Assembly: GCA_913054055.1 (NCBI GenBank)
Contig: CAJXIT010000128.1
Location: 1-9,140 of the forward strand
DNA from: an uncultured Thalassolituus sp.
GTDB taxonomy: Bacteria; Pseudomonadota; Gammaproteobacteria; Pseudomonadales; Oceanobacteraceae
Reading direction: 5' to 3'
Length of the DNA stretch: 9,140 bases
Positions 1 through 6,238 of the stretch are shown here, in pieces (position 1 is the first letter of the stretch; the number at the start of each line of letters is the position of its first letter). Made by a program: the position numbers and the translations under genes. The notes below the pieces were generated by a model. The model saw nothing but the letters and a program-made list of their open reading frames with translations, was not told the DNA's origin and did not search any database.

Positions 1-239
1 ACCAAGAGTTACACCTTGATCGTAAAGCTGCTGAAAAACGTATTTACCCTGCTATTAATATTCGTAAGTCGGGTACACGCCGTGAAGACCAAATGATGCC
101 TGAAGCCGAGCTTCAGCGTTTATGGATTCTTCGCCGCATCATTGCTGAAATGGAAGATCTACAAGCCATTGAGTTTATGATTGATCGTTTGAAGCAAACC
201 AAAACGAACGAAGAGTTTTTCATAACCATGAAGGGCTAA
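1..239 (+). CDS. rho: Transcription termination factor Rho, C-terminal fragment
   Basis: This is the 3' end of rho; the rest lies left of the window. Rho is the hexameric RNA-dependent ATPase/helicase that terminates transcription in the cytoplasm. The visible 78 complete codons (reading frame from base 3) match the last ~80 residues of E. coli Rho as I remember it: HLDRK near the start, then KSGTRRE, LWILRRII, and the ending KTNEEFF. The Arg of SGTR (codon 78-80) corresponds to the arginine finger (R366 in E. coli) that reaches into the neighbouring subunit's ATP site. The C-terminus has the usual length, so the gene appears intact on this side. It is followed by two hairpins, the second an intrinsic terminator, and then by ubiD on the same strand, the order known from pseudomonads. 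Identification is very secure. Confidence 0.97.
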   Translation, partial: QELHLDRKAAEKRIYPAINIRKSGTRREDQMMPEAELQRLWILRRIIAEMEDLQAIEFMIDRLKQTKTNEEFFITMKG

Positions 240-256
240 GAGCGGGCTTCGCTCTT
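238..256 (+). terminator. Hairpin overlapping the rho stop codon
   Basis: AAGAGCG (238-244) and CGCTCTT (250-256) form a perfect 7-bp stem around a 5-base loop, starting inside the TAA stop codon of rho. No T-run follows directly, so by itself it is not a standard intrinsic terminator. It may protect the 3' end of rho mRNA or assist the terminator just downstream. Confidence 0.5.
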
Positions 257-271
257 AACCACCTCTTTTAT

Positions 272-295
272 AAAGCAGTCTTTGACTGCTTTTTC
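272..295 (+). terminator. Intrinsic terminator after rho
   Basis: AAAGCAGTC (272-280) and GACTGCTTT (284-292) make a perfect 9-bp stem with a TTT loop, and the T-run continues to 294. This is a good rho-independent terminator for rho itself. It ends only about 26 bases before the ubiD start codon, so ubiD must either depend on read-through or use a promoter that overlaps this structure. Confidence 0.85.
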
Positions 296-320
296 TGTAT
301 TAGAAAGATAAGAAAAGCAC

Positions 321-1814
321 ATGAAATACAAGGATTTGCGAGATTTCATTTCGCAGCTGGAAAAACAAGGTGAGTTAAAACGCATTACTCATCCCGTTAG
401 TCCAAACCTAGAAATGACTGAAATTGCTGACCGCACCTTGCGAGCGGGCGGCCCAGCCTTGTTATTTGAAAACCCAATTGGTTACGACATGCCGGTGCTG
501 GCTAACTTGTTTGGCACTCCTGAACGTGTGGCCATGGGCATGGGTGAATCCTCTGTTGAAGCGTTGCGCGAAGTGGGAGAATTACTGGCATACCTAAAAG
601 AGCCAGAACCACCAAAAGGCCTTAAAGACGCTTGGGAAAAGCTGCCTGTATTTAAACAAGTATTAAACATGGGCCCTAAAGTGGTTAAAAAGGCCCCGTG
701 TCAGGATGTGGTGATTGAAGGGGACGACGTGGATCTTTCTACTATTCCTGTTCAAACCTGCTGGCCCGGTGATGCCGGCCCATTAATTACTTGGCCCTTG
801 GTGATTACCCGCGGTCCAAACAAAGAACGCCAGAACCTTGGAATTTATCGCCAACAAGTAATCGGTAAAAACCGCGTGATTATGCGCTGGTTGAGCCACC
901 GCGGCGGCGCATTAGATTTCCGCGAGTTCCAACAACAAAACCCCGGCAAGCCGTACCCAGTTGCTGTGGCATTAGGCGCTGACCCTGCCACCATTTTGGG
1001 TGCTGTCACCCCAGTTCCGGATACCTTATCTGAATACGCATTTGCCGGATTATTACGCGGCAGCAAAACTGAATTGATTCAATGCATTGGCAATGACTTA
1101 CAAGTACCTGCCAGTGCCGAAATTGTTTTAGAGGGCCACATCTACCCAGATGACATGGCTGACGAAGGGCCGTTTGGGGACCATACTGGTTATTACAACG
1201 AAGTGGACCAGTTCCCAGTGATGACAGTAGAACGCATCACTCATAGAAAAGACCCGATTTATCACAGCACATACACAGGCCGCCCACCGGATGAACCCGC
1301 TATTTTAGGCGTGGCATTAAACGAAGTATTTGTGCCGATTCTACGCAAGCAGTTTCCTGAAATTACCGACTTCTATTTACCACCTGAAGGGTGCAGCTAC
1401 CGCATGGCGGTGGTGACCATGAAAAAACAATATCCTGGTCATGCTAAACGGGTAATGCTGGGCGTTTGGTCGTTCCTACGCCAGTTCATGTACACCAAGT
1501 TTGTGATTGTCACCGATGACGATGTAAACGCACGAGATTGGAATGACGTGATATGGGCCATTACCACCCGCATGGACCCAGCACGTGATACCACTTTGAT
1601 TGAGAATACCCCCATCGATTATTTGGATTTTGCCTCACCTGTATCAGGTTTAGGCAGTAAAATGGGATTGGATGCGACCAATAAATGGCCTGGTGAAACG
1701 GACCGGGAGTGGGGTGAAACCATCATCATGGATAAAGATGTAAAAGAAAAAGTGGACGGCCTATGGGATGAGCTTGGCATCTTAGATGACATGCCATCAT
1801 CAGGCGATCAATAA
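321..1814 (+). CDS. ubiD: 4-hydroxy-3-polyprenylbenzoate decarboxylase UbiD
   Basis: UbiD removes the ring carboxyl group of 4-hydroxy-3-polyprenylbenzoate in ubiquinone synthesis, using prenylated FMN made by UbiX and a divalent metal. The 497-residue product equals E. coli UbiD in length and aligns with it end to end from memory (offset of three residues at the N-terminus). Conserved stretches include RAGGPALLFENP near residue 41, NLGIYRQQ at 172-179, MRWLSHRGGALDF at 188-200, PVPDTLSEYAFAGLLRG at 231-247 and GDHTGYYNEVD at 286-296. Residues expected for metal/cofactor binding and catalysis are present: N172, E238 and D287, matching E. coli N175, E241 and D290. The ATG at 321 starts at the family's usual MKYxDLRDF; its Shine-Dalgarno is weak and purine-rich. 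The flavin-reductase gene follows after 17 bases, indicating one transcript. Confidence 0.98.
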   Translation: MKYKDLRDFISQLEKQGELKRITHPVSPNLEMTEIADRTLRAGGPALLFENPIGYDMPVLANLFGTPERVAMGMGESSVEALREVGELLAYLKEPEPPKGLKDAWEKLPVFKQVLNMGPKVVKKAPCQDVVIEGDDVDLSTIPVQTCWPGDAGPLITWPLVITRGPNKERQNLGIYRQQVIGKNRVIMRWLSHRGGALDFREFQQQNPGKPYPVAVALGADPATILGAVTPVPDTLSEYAFAGLLRGSKTELIQCIGNDLQVPASAEIVLEGHIYPDDMADEGPFGDHTGYYNEVDQFPVMTVERITHRKDPIYHSTYTGRPPDEPAILGVALNEVFVPILRKQFPEITDFYLPPEGCSYRMAVVTMKKQYPGHAKRVMLGVWSFLRQFMYTKFVIVTDDDVNARDWNDVIWAITTRMDPARDTTLIENTPIDYLDFASPVSGLGSKMGLDATNKWPGETDREWGETIIMDKDVKEKVDGLWDELGILDDMPSSGDQ

Positions 1815-1831
1815 TAAGTGCTATTGTTAAT

Positions 1832-2839
1832 ATGAAGCACCGAATTACCATCCAGCCCAAAGGCCTTGTGTTTGAAGCGGATGAAGATGAAAGCATTTTA
1901 GACGCCGCTGCCAAAGTGGGCATTAAGATGCTTAAAAGCTGTGATAACGGCATTTGCGAAGTTTGCAGAGCGACGCTTGTAGCTGGTTTAATTGATACCC
2001 CGCAAGGGCAGTTTAATGCCAGTGATGCAGATGTAAATCCTATGCTGCCTTGTGTCAGCAAAGCAAAAAGTGAGTTAATTTTGGAGCAAAAAAAGGTGCT
2101 AGCCCCAGGGGAAATCCCGTTACAACATTTAGCCTTTCAAGTGAAAGACATTACTGAGCAAAGCGGTGATGTATTCATTGTTGAGCTATTGGCACCGGCT
2201 GGTAAGCATCCAGATTTTCATGCTGGCCAATATCTAGAACTGCTCATTGATGACAACGCTTATCCGTTTACCATTGCTAGCGCCCCCGGTGGACGTGAAA
2301 TACAATTACACATTGGCGCCGACAAAGATCACACCGCCAATCAAAGTATTCTCACCAGCCTGCGATCAGCGCCCACTGTGCGTGCCAGATTACCCAGAGG
2401 GGACGTTTGGCTAAAACCAAATAAAATTGAAGACAACTTACACGACCCGCTGATTTTTATTGTGGCTGGCACAGGCTTTTCTCAAGCAAAGGCCATGATT
2501 GAAGAACAGTTCAAACATCAGCACAGCGCTATTTATTTGTACTGGATCAATCGAGACGGTGAAGGCTTTTATTCAGAATTGGCTCAGCAGTGGGCCGATG
2601 ACAATAAACTTCATTACCGAGCCATGACGCCAGAATCCCCTGATTGCGAGTTTTATACAAACGAAACCGTTGAATCGCTAATCGAGCAGCAATTCCCAAC
2701 TCTAAACAACTTACATGTCGTTATTTGTGGCGGCCCTAATTTTGTTTACAGTGTACTGGATGGGCTAGAAAGCAAAGGCATAAAACAGTCTCAAACCATG
2801 AGTGATGTTTACGCCTATATGCCAAGGCCAGAAAAGTAA
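1832..2839 (+). CDS. [2Fe-2S] ferredoxin-NAD(P)H flavin reductase fusion (Fre-like)
   Basis: A 335-residue two-part electron-transfer protein. Residues 1-90 are a plant-type ferredoxin domain whose four cluster cysteines C37, C42, C45 and C74 have classic spacing (Cx4Cx2C, then a distant C). Residues 95-335 are a ferredoxin-NADP reductase-type module like Fre/LuxG: flavin-binding YPFTIAS at 144-150, nucleotide-binding IVAGTGFSQAKAMI at 210-223, and a C-terminal CGGPNFVYSVLDGL. Electrons would flow from NAD(P)H through flavin to the cluster and an acceptor, or to free flavin. Databases often label such proteins CDP-6-deoxy-glucoseen reductase, but nothing here supports a deoxysugar role. The position 17 bases after ubiD parallels ubiD-fre in E. 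coli. Reduced FMN feeds the UbiX reaction that makes UbiD's cofactor, so a supporting role in ubiquinone synthesis is a fair inference. The start lacks an obvious Shine-Dalgarno, suggesting translational coupling to ubiD. Confidence 0.9.
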   Translation: MKHRITIQPKGLVFEADEDESILDAAAKVGIKMLKSCDNGICEVCRATLVAGLIDTPQGQFNASDADVNPMLPCVSKAKSELILEQKKVLAPGEIPLQHLAFQVKDITEQSGDVFIVELLAPAGKHPDFHAGQYLELLIDDNAYPFTIASAPGGREIQLHIGADKDHTANQSILTSLRSAPTVRARLPRGDVWLKPNKIEDNLHDPLIFIVAGTGFSQAKAMIEEQFKHQHSAIYLYWINRDGEGFYSELAQQWADDNKLHYRAMTPESPDCEFYTNETVESLIEQQFPTLNNLHVVICGGPNFVYSVLDGLESKGIKQSQTMSDVYAYMPRPEK

Positions 2840-2852
2840 TTCCATATGCAAT

Positions 2853-2890
2853 AAAAAGCCCGGGTGCATAAATATGTACTCGGGCTTTTG
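2853..2890. terminator. Bidirectional intrinsic terminator between convergent genes
   Basis: AAAAGCCCGGGT (2854-2865) pairs with ACTCGGGCTTTT (2878-2889), a 12-bp stem with one G-T wobble and a 12-base loop. The T-run on the right serves the ubiD/flavin-reductase operon. The A-run on the left gives a U-tract to transcripts from the minus-strand dehydrogenase gene, which ends 38 bases away. Confidence 0.9.
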
Positions 2891-2927
2891 TATTTTTAAG
2901 AAGTGATTCCATAAATAGAAATTAAAG

Positions 2928-3716
2928 CTATGGCTGCTTCGCCATCATGTTAAATAATACGTTAGGAAAATAGCGCTTTATCTTAAGTGCTAATAGTGAC
3001 AACCCTTCACCTACAGCAATCTCTTTTACACCCTTATTCATTTTCGACACAATCACGCTTGCGCACTTATCCACATCCATACCGGTTTCAATATTTGGAT
3101 CTTCTCCAGCAAATTGAGAGCCATCTCCGACGACAGCATTTCTGGCTACATCGGTTTTAATGAAGCCAGGTGTAATAGTAGAAACTTGAATGCCATATTC
3201 CTCCACCTCGGCCCTGAGCGCATCAAAGAACCCCATTACCGCATGTTTCGCAGCGCAATAACCTGTACGCCACTTCACACCCACTTTCCCTGCCACGCTT
3301 GACGTTACCGCAATATGACCGCTTTGCTGTTCAACCATAATGGGTAAAACGGATTTGGTCAGTGCAATTTGTCCCAATACATCCACATCTAATAATTGCT
3401 GATAAACCGACAAATCGGTATCTAAACATTTGGAACGCTGGGAAATGCCCGCATTGTTGATCAGTACATCAATGCGACCAAATTCATCCATAACCGCCTG
3501 AGTTTTATCACCCATAGCACCATGATCAGTGACATCCAATGGCAACACTAGGATATCTGAGCCGTTGGCTCCTAGCGCTACACAAGCCTGTTTAACGCGA
3601 TTAAGCTCACTTTCTCGGCGTGCCGATAACACCAGCTTACTGTTTTGCGTCACGTATTGCTTTGCGATGGCCTCACCAATACCTGACGACGCTCCCGTTA
3701 TCCAAACCACAGCCAT
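2928..3716 (-). CDS. Short-chain dehydrogenase/reductase (classical SDR)
   Basis: A 262-residue NAD(P)-dependent oxidoreductase of the classical SDR family. The cofactor motif TGASSGIG is at residues 7-14, the structural NNAG at 87-90, and the catalytic set S140, Y153 and K157 in the YCAAK form of YxxxK; PGFIKTDV follows at 183-190. The basic pair R33-R34 after the second beta-strand favours NADP(H). The C-terminal extension (LALKIKRYFPNVLFNMM) is hydrophobic and basic, as in DHRS7-like enzymes, and might associate with membrane, but the substrate cannot be deduced. The ATG start is backed by AGAGGTG four bases upstream. It lies downstream of the cytochrome gene on the same strand, but a terminator separates them, so it is probably transcribed alone. 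Confidence 0.93.
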   Translation of the reverse strand: MAVVWITGASSGIGEAIAKQYVTQNSKLVLSARRESELNRVKQACVALGANGSDILVLPLDVTDHGAMGDKTQAVMDEFGRIDVLINNAGISQRSKCLDTDLSVYQQLLDVDVLGQIALTKSVLPIMVEQQSGHIAVTSSVAGKVGVKWRTGYCAAKHAVMGFFDALRAEVEEYGIQVSTITPGFIKTDVARNAVVGDGSQFAGEDPNIETGMDVDKCASVIVSKMNKGVKEIAVGEGLSLLALKIKRYFPNVLFNMMAKQP

Positions 3717-3720
3717 AGCT

Positions 3721-3727
3721 CACCTCT
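3721..3727 (-). promoter_or_regulatory. Ribosome binding site of the SDR gene
   Basis: Read on the minus strand, AGAGGTG lies four bases before the ATG at 3714-3716. It is a strong match to the Shine-Dalgarno sequence and fixes this ATG as the start. Confidence 0.8.
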
Positions 3728-3845
3728 CATTATTCTTATTAATCGGTCGTACCACAGGCTGCCACAAGCTTTTGCAATAAAACAGCCCCAAGCAATAACC
3801 AAGCTGGTAAATGGCCTTTTAGGCACCTTTATTTTTCACAGGCAT

Positions 3846-3874
3846 AAAAAAACCCAGCCTAAAGCTGGGTTTTT
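3846..3874 (-). terminator. Intrinsic terminator of the cytochrome c gene
   Basis: AAAAACCCAGC (3848-3858) and GCTGGGTTTTT (3864-3874) make a perfect 11-bp stem with a 5-base loop. On the minus strand it is followed by a U-run (A's at 3846-3852 on the plus strand), so it ends the cytochrome transcript about 23 bases after its stop codon. It is near-symmetrical and could also act on the plus strand, where no gene ends. Confidence 0.92.
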
Positions 3875-3896
3875 GTCACATTAACTTAGTAAGTGA

Positions 3897-4304
3897 TTAC
3901 TTTGTCATGTGCTTGATCGCGTTAGAAATCTCTTTCTCAGAACAGTCGCCACAAGTGCCTTTGGCGGGCATAAGGTTAATACCTTTAACTGCATTTGCTA
4001 GAACAGCGTTAAAGCCTTTGTCTAAACGGCTTTTCCAAGCGCCGGTATCACCTGATTTAGGTGCGCCCATGGCGCCAGTGCCGTGACAAGCTGCGCAGTA
4101 TGTGCCGTATACATCAGAACCTGAACGAGGACCGCTAGAAGCCGTTGCCGCGCCAGCGGCTGCCGCACACTCAGTGCCTGCAACACATACAGATCCAACT
4201 GGGGCAATACGCTTAGCAATGTCATCAGCCGATGCATTAGCGAATTGAGTCATGGCAGCTAATGCCAATACTAAAATAGAAGTAGTAAGCTTAATCACGG
4301 TCAT
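3897..4304 (-). CDS. Cytochrome c5-type monohaem protein, exported
   Basis: A 135-residue single-haem c-type cytochrome. An N-terminal signal peptide (hydrophobic residues 5-18, likely cleavage after ANA at 22-24) sends it to the periplasm. The haem attachment motif CAACH is at 70-74, with H74 as one axial ligand and M112 (in LMPAKG) as the probable sixth ligand. The cysteine pair C118/C121 in GTCGDCS is the disulfide typical of cytochrome c5, and RIAPVGSVCVAGTEC at 32-46 is the N-terminal segment seen in Pseudomonas-type c5 proteins as I recall them. The likely role is small-protein electron transfer between the bc1 complex and a terminal oxidase or reductase; the partner is not shown here. 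It has its own promoter and terminator, so it is a single-gene unit. The start could be this ATG or a GTG two codons later (4296-4298), which has better ribosome-site spacing. Confidence 0.93.
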   Translation of the reverse strand: MTVIKLTTSILVLALAAMTQFANASADDIAKRIAPVGSVCVAGTECAAAAGAATASSGPRSGSDVYGTYCAACHGTGAMGAPKSGDTGAWKSRLDKGFNAVLANAVKGINLMPAKGTCGDCSEKEISNAIKHMTK

Positions 4305-4311
4305 CCTCTCT
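4305..4311 (-). promoter_or_regulatory. Ribosome binding site that questions the cytochrome start
   Basis: On the minus strand AGAGAGG directly touches the ATG at 4302-4304, too close for normal initiation. A GTG two codons further in (4296-4298) lies six bases from it, which is normal spacing. The signal peptide is unaffected by this two-residue difference. Confidence 0.55.
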
Positions 4312-4339
4312 CTGGGTGCCTAATATTAGAATCGACGGG

Positions 4340-4367
4340 ATTATACCCACAAATTCCGTGGTCTAAA
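4340..4367 (-). promoter_or_regulatory. Sigma70-type promoter of the cytochrome c gene
   Basis: On the minus strand a perfect -10 box TATAAT occupies 4340-4345. Sixteen bases upstream is TTTAGA (4362-4367), a 4/6 match to the -35 consensus. The predicted transcript starts roughly 30 bases before the start codon. A short inverted repeat ATCGA-AAC-TCGAT (4368-4380) abuts the -35 box and might be an operator, though five-base arms are weak evidence. Confidence 0.65.
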
Positions 4368-4380
4368 ATCGAAACTCGAT

Positions 4381-4617
4381 CTTTTTATCAAAAATCAATA
4401 ACTTGCATAGATATGGGTCAGTGTATTTAGGGCGTAAATTCCAATGCTACAGTAATACCTTAGTCGATAAGACACCAAGCACAATGTATGTGAAGCTACG
4501 CATACTCAAGGTAGATTGGTACTTTATCAGTAGTTTATAGGGATAGACTGAATGATAGTATTCCCGCCAAAGTATTGCTCACCACCCACAGTTTATCTAA
4601 TGGACCAGAGACACATC
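4381..4617. other. Intergenic region without recognisable gene
   Basis: Between the divergent cytochrome and first propeller-lipoprotein genes lie 313 bases (4305-4617). The left part holds the cytochrome promoter. In the remainder I find no tRNA, repeat or good hairpin. The promoter for the lipoprotein gene must be here, but no convincing -35/-10 pair stands out; TATAGG at 4536-4541 is the best -10-like hexamer and lacks a -35 at proper distance. An in-frame ATG at 4552 with a weak AGGGA ahead could extend the lipoprotein by 22 residues. Confidence 0.5.
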
Positions 4618-6054
4618 ATGCGCCTTATATTTCCAATATTACTATTGTCCTGCATCAGTGCATGCCTTCCTGAATCAAAGGCGCAACTTCAAGCCAGCTT
4701 GGATCAATCTAGCGCTCCAATATCTTCAAACTATATAACCAACAAGGATCTTATTGAGCCTCAATTAGGCGGCGCTGTACCGGCTAAAGGACAAAGCCGG
4801 ATCGACCCAACAACTGGAACTAAAATCACACGTCTAACTGATGCATCTGAACTGGAAGGTAGTAGCGACGCCTTAATCGTTTATTCAAGATACAGCCCGG
4901 AGAACAGTTCAGGACAATTTCTATTAGTGTTTGGATCCAACTCCACAACGAGCTGGGTCGTTGATCGTCAAAGTGGACAAGTTATCCAAAAATTAACTCA
5001 CATAGACTCTAAAGATATAGGAGAGAAGAGTGAGATTCGCTGGGATACTTCAGGCAAGCACCCGAATCGTATCTATTACCGGCATAACCTTAGCCTATAC
5101 ATGATCAATGACATTACCACGGGGCCATTGCAACACACCCTTGTAAAAGACTTCTCCGAAGTAGTGCCTGCATCGTCAACACGTATTTACAATGATGTAG
5201 AAGGCGACAGTTCGAATGACAGTGACCACTGGGCATTTATGGCCGCTCATTATGATGGTGTAACTTATGTTGTTGATGCATTTGTGCATTATCAAATATC
5301 AACTGATTCTGTACACATCCTTAAGCCTTCTGATTTAGCTGGCACTCCGCTTGCCCACTATGCCTCATCCAGCACCTTTCCTCGCCCTAACATGGTTGAA
5401 ATATCTCCTTTAGGCACAGGTATTATTTTACATTATGGCCGAGCTTATAAAGATGATACTTACGATGTTCGATCTTCAGATATAGGTACTTGGTTTGACG
5501 GCGCTCATATTTGGCCTTTAGATTTTAAATACAATCAGCAACAGCCCACTAAGATTTCTATTAGTGAAACCCACTCAGGTTGGGCATATGACGAGACGGG
5601 AAGAGAGCTGTTTATTAGCCAAAATAATCGCACCGATCAACTAGATGCCATTTATGTTAATGGTTCGAATTCAGGTTATGAGAATCGAATTGAAATTGCG
5701 ACACACGGTGATTTTGGATGGTCCAATGGTTTTCATTATGGAAAAATGCCAAGCAGTAAAAAAGGTTGGGTATTTATCAATACATATTCGAATGCTAGCA
5801 ATAAAAACCATGACTCTGACTGGGCTGCCGATCAACTCATTCTCATGGAGCTGAAGCCTAAATCACAAAGCCCAAAAATTTGGAGAGTGAGCCCTAATTA
5901 CAATGAATATAATGGTAATTATCGTGATGAAGCACCGGCTGCAATAAATACGCTAGGCAATCGTATTTATGTTTCCACTAACTGGGGAGGAGAACTAGAC
6001 CACAGAGAAGTTTTTTTGTTTGAGCTGCCTGACGATTGGGACTCAAAACTTTAA
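4618..6054 (+). CDS. Lipoprotein with predicted seven-bladed beta-propeller, copy 1
   Basis: I do not recognise a named family. The 478-residue product starts with a lipoprotein signal peptide (MRLIFPILLL, lipobox ISAC, lipidated C16); Leu at +2 predicts outer-membrane sorting. After a short linker (17-36) the rest looks like a beta-propeller. I count seven sheet-like segments with a WD40/TolB-like rhythm, at about residues 90-120, 139-167, 203-230, 257-303, 317-350, 364-424 and 435-474. Examples are RYSPENSSGQFLLVFG, EIRWDTSG with RIYYRHN, and APAAINTLGNRIYVSTNWGG. Conserved His/Trp clusters include SDHWAFMAAHY, LHYGR, GAHIWPLDF, ETHSGWAYDE and GWSNGFHYGKMP. The fold resembles oligogalacturonate-lyase or TolB propellers in general character, but no catalytic set is identifiable. 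The ATG at 4618 is chosen because it gives a compact signal peptide; an in-frame ATG at 4552 would add 22 residues. The gene to the right is a paralogue at about 76% identity over 440 residues. Confidence 0.82.
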   Translation: MRLIFPILLLSCISACLPESKAQLQASLDQSSAPISSNYITNKDLIEPQLGGAVPAKGQSRIDPTTGTKITRLTDASELEGSSDALIVYSRYSPENSSGQFLLVFGSNSTTSWVVDRQSGQVIQKLTHIDSKDIGEKSEIRWDTSGKHPNRIYYRHNLSLYMINDITTGPLQHTLVKDFSEVVPASSTRIYNDVEGDSSNDSDHWAFMAAHYDGVTYVVDAFVHYQISTDSVHILKPSDLAGTPLAHYASSSTFPRPNMVEISPLGTGIILHYGRAYKDDTYDVRSSDIGTWFDGAHIWPLDFKYNQQQPTKISISETHSGWAYDETGRELFISQNNRTDQLDAIYVNGSNSGYENRIEIATHGDFGWSNGFHYGKMPSSKKGWVFINTYSNASNKNHDSDWAADQLILMELKPKSQSPKIWRVSPNYNEYNGNYRDEAPAAINTLGNRIYVSTNWGGELDHREVFLFELPDDWDSKL

Positions 6055-6076
6055 AGAATATACAACACAGTATTCA

Positions 6077-6151
6077 GAACCAGTGGCACTACATTATTGT
6101 GCTTCCGTACAAAAAACGCAGGTTACATCATGTAACTTTGCCCACTGGTTC
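6077..6151. repeat. Nested inverted repeats, possible three-way junction
   Basis: An outer inverted repeat GAACCAGTGG (6077-6086) and CCACTGGTTC (6142-6151) is perfect over 10 bp. It encloses two further hairpins. TTGTGC and GTACAA (6097-6102, 6107-6112) form six pairs, one of them G-U, around a TTCC loop; GTTACAT-C-ATGTAAC (6122-6136) is a perfect palindrome with a single central base. Together they could fold as a three-way junction in RNA or a cruciform in DNA. It lies 22 bases after the stop of the first propeller gene and 87 before the start of the second. No T-run follows, so it is not a standard terminator. It might be a structured leader, an mRNA-stabilising element, a small non-autonomous mobile repeat or a protein-binding site. 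Confidence 0.6.
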
Positions 6152-6224
6152 ACAGCCCTTATCAAACTAGCCTTTACCCTCATTTAATCCTTAACATTTC
6201 AAAACTAATCTTCTAGTTAACCCT

Positions 6225-6230
6225 TGGAGG
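6225..6230 (+). promoter_or_regulatory. Ribosome binding site of the second propeller gene
   Basis: TGGAGG lies eight bases before the ATG at 6239-6241, ideal spacing. It overlaps an in-frame TTG at 6224 that would otherwise lengthen the protein by five residues, so the ATG is the true start. Confidence 0.88.
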
Positions 6231-6238
6231 ATGTGTTT

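Noticed and set aside
282..310. TTGACT (282-287) as a -35 box for ubiD
   Set aside because: It is a 5/6 match, but it lies in the loop and arm of the rho terminator and no acceptable -10 occurs 16-18 bases downstream before the start codon.
4022..4237. Second minus-strand reading frame inside the cytochrome gene
   Set aside because: It is an out-of-frame shadow of the cytochrome c5 gene, which has the haem motif and signal peptide in the other frame.
4396..4440. TTGCAT with TTTAGG 17 bases later as a promoter for the first propeller gene
   Set aside because: Each hexamer matches only three of six consensus bases, no better than chance in AT-rich DNA.
5645..5854. Short plus-strand reading frame inside the first propeller gene, with a similar one at 7725-7943 in the second
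   Set aside because: The resemblance of the two short products follows from the paralogy of the main genes; neither has its own ribosome site or recognisable domain.
6077..6151. Possible integron attC site
   Set aside because: The nested inverted repeats resemble attC in size, but the ends do not give the required GTTRRRY and RYYYAAC core boxes, and the flanking genes are not cassette-like.
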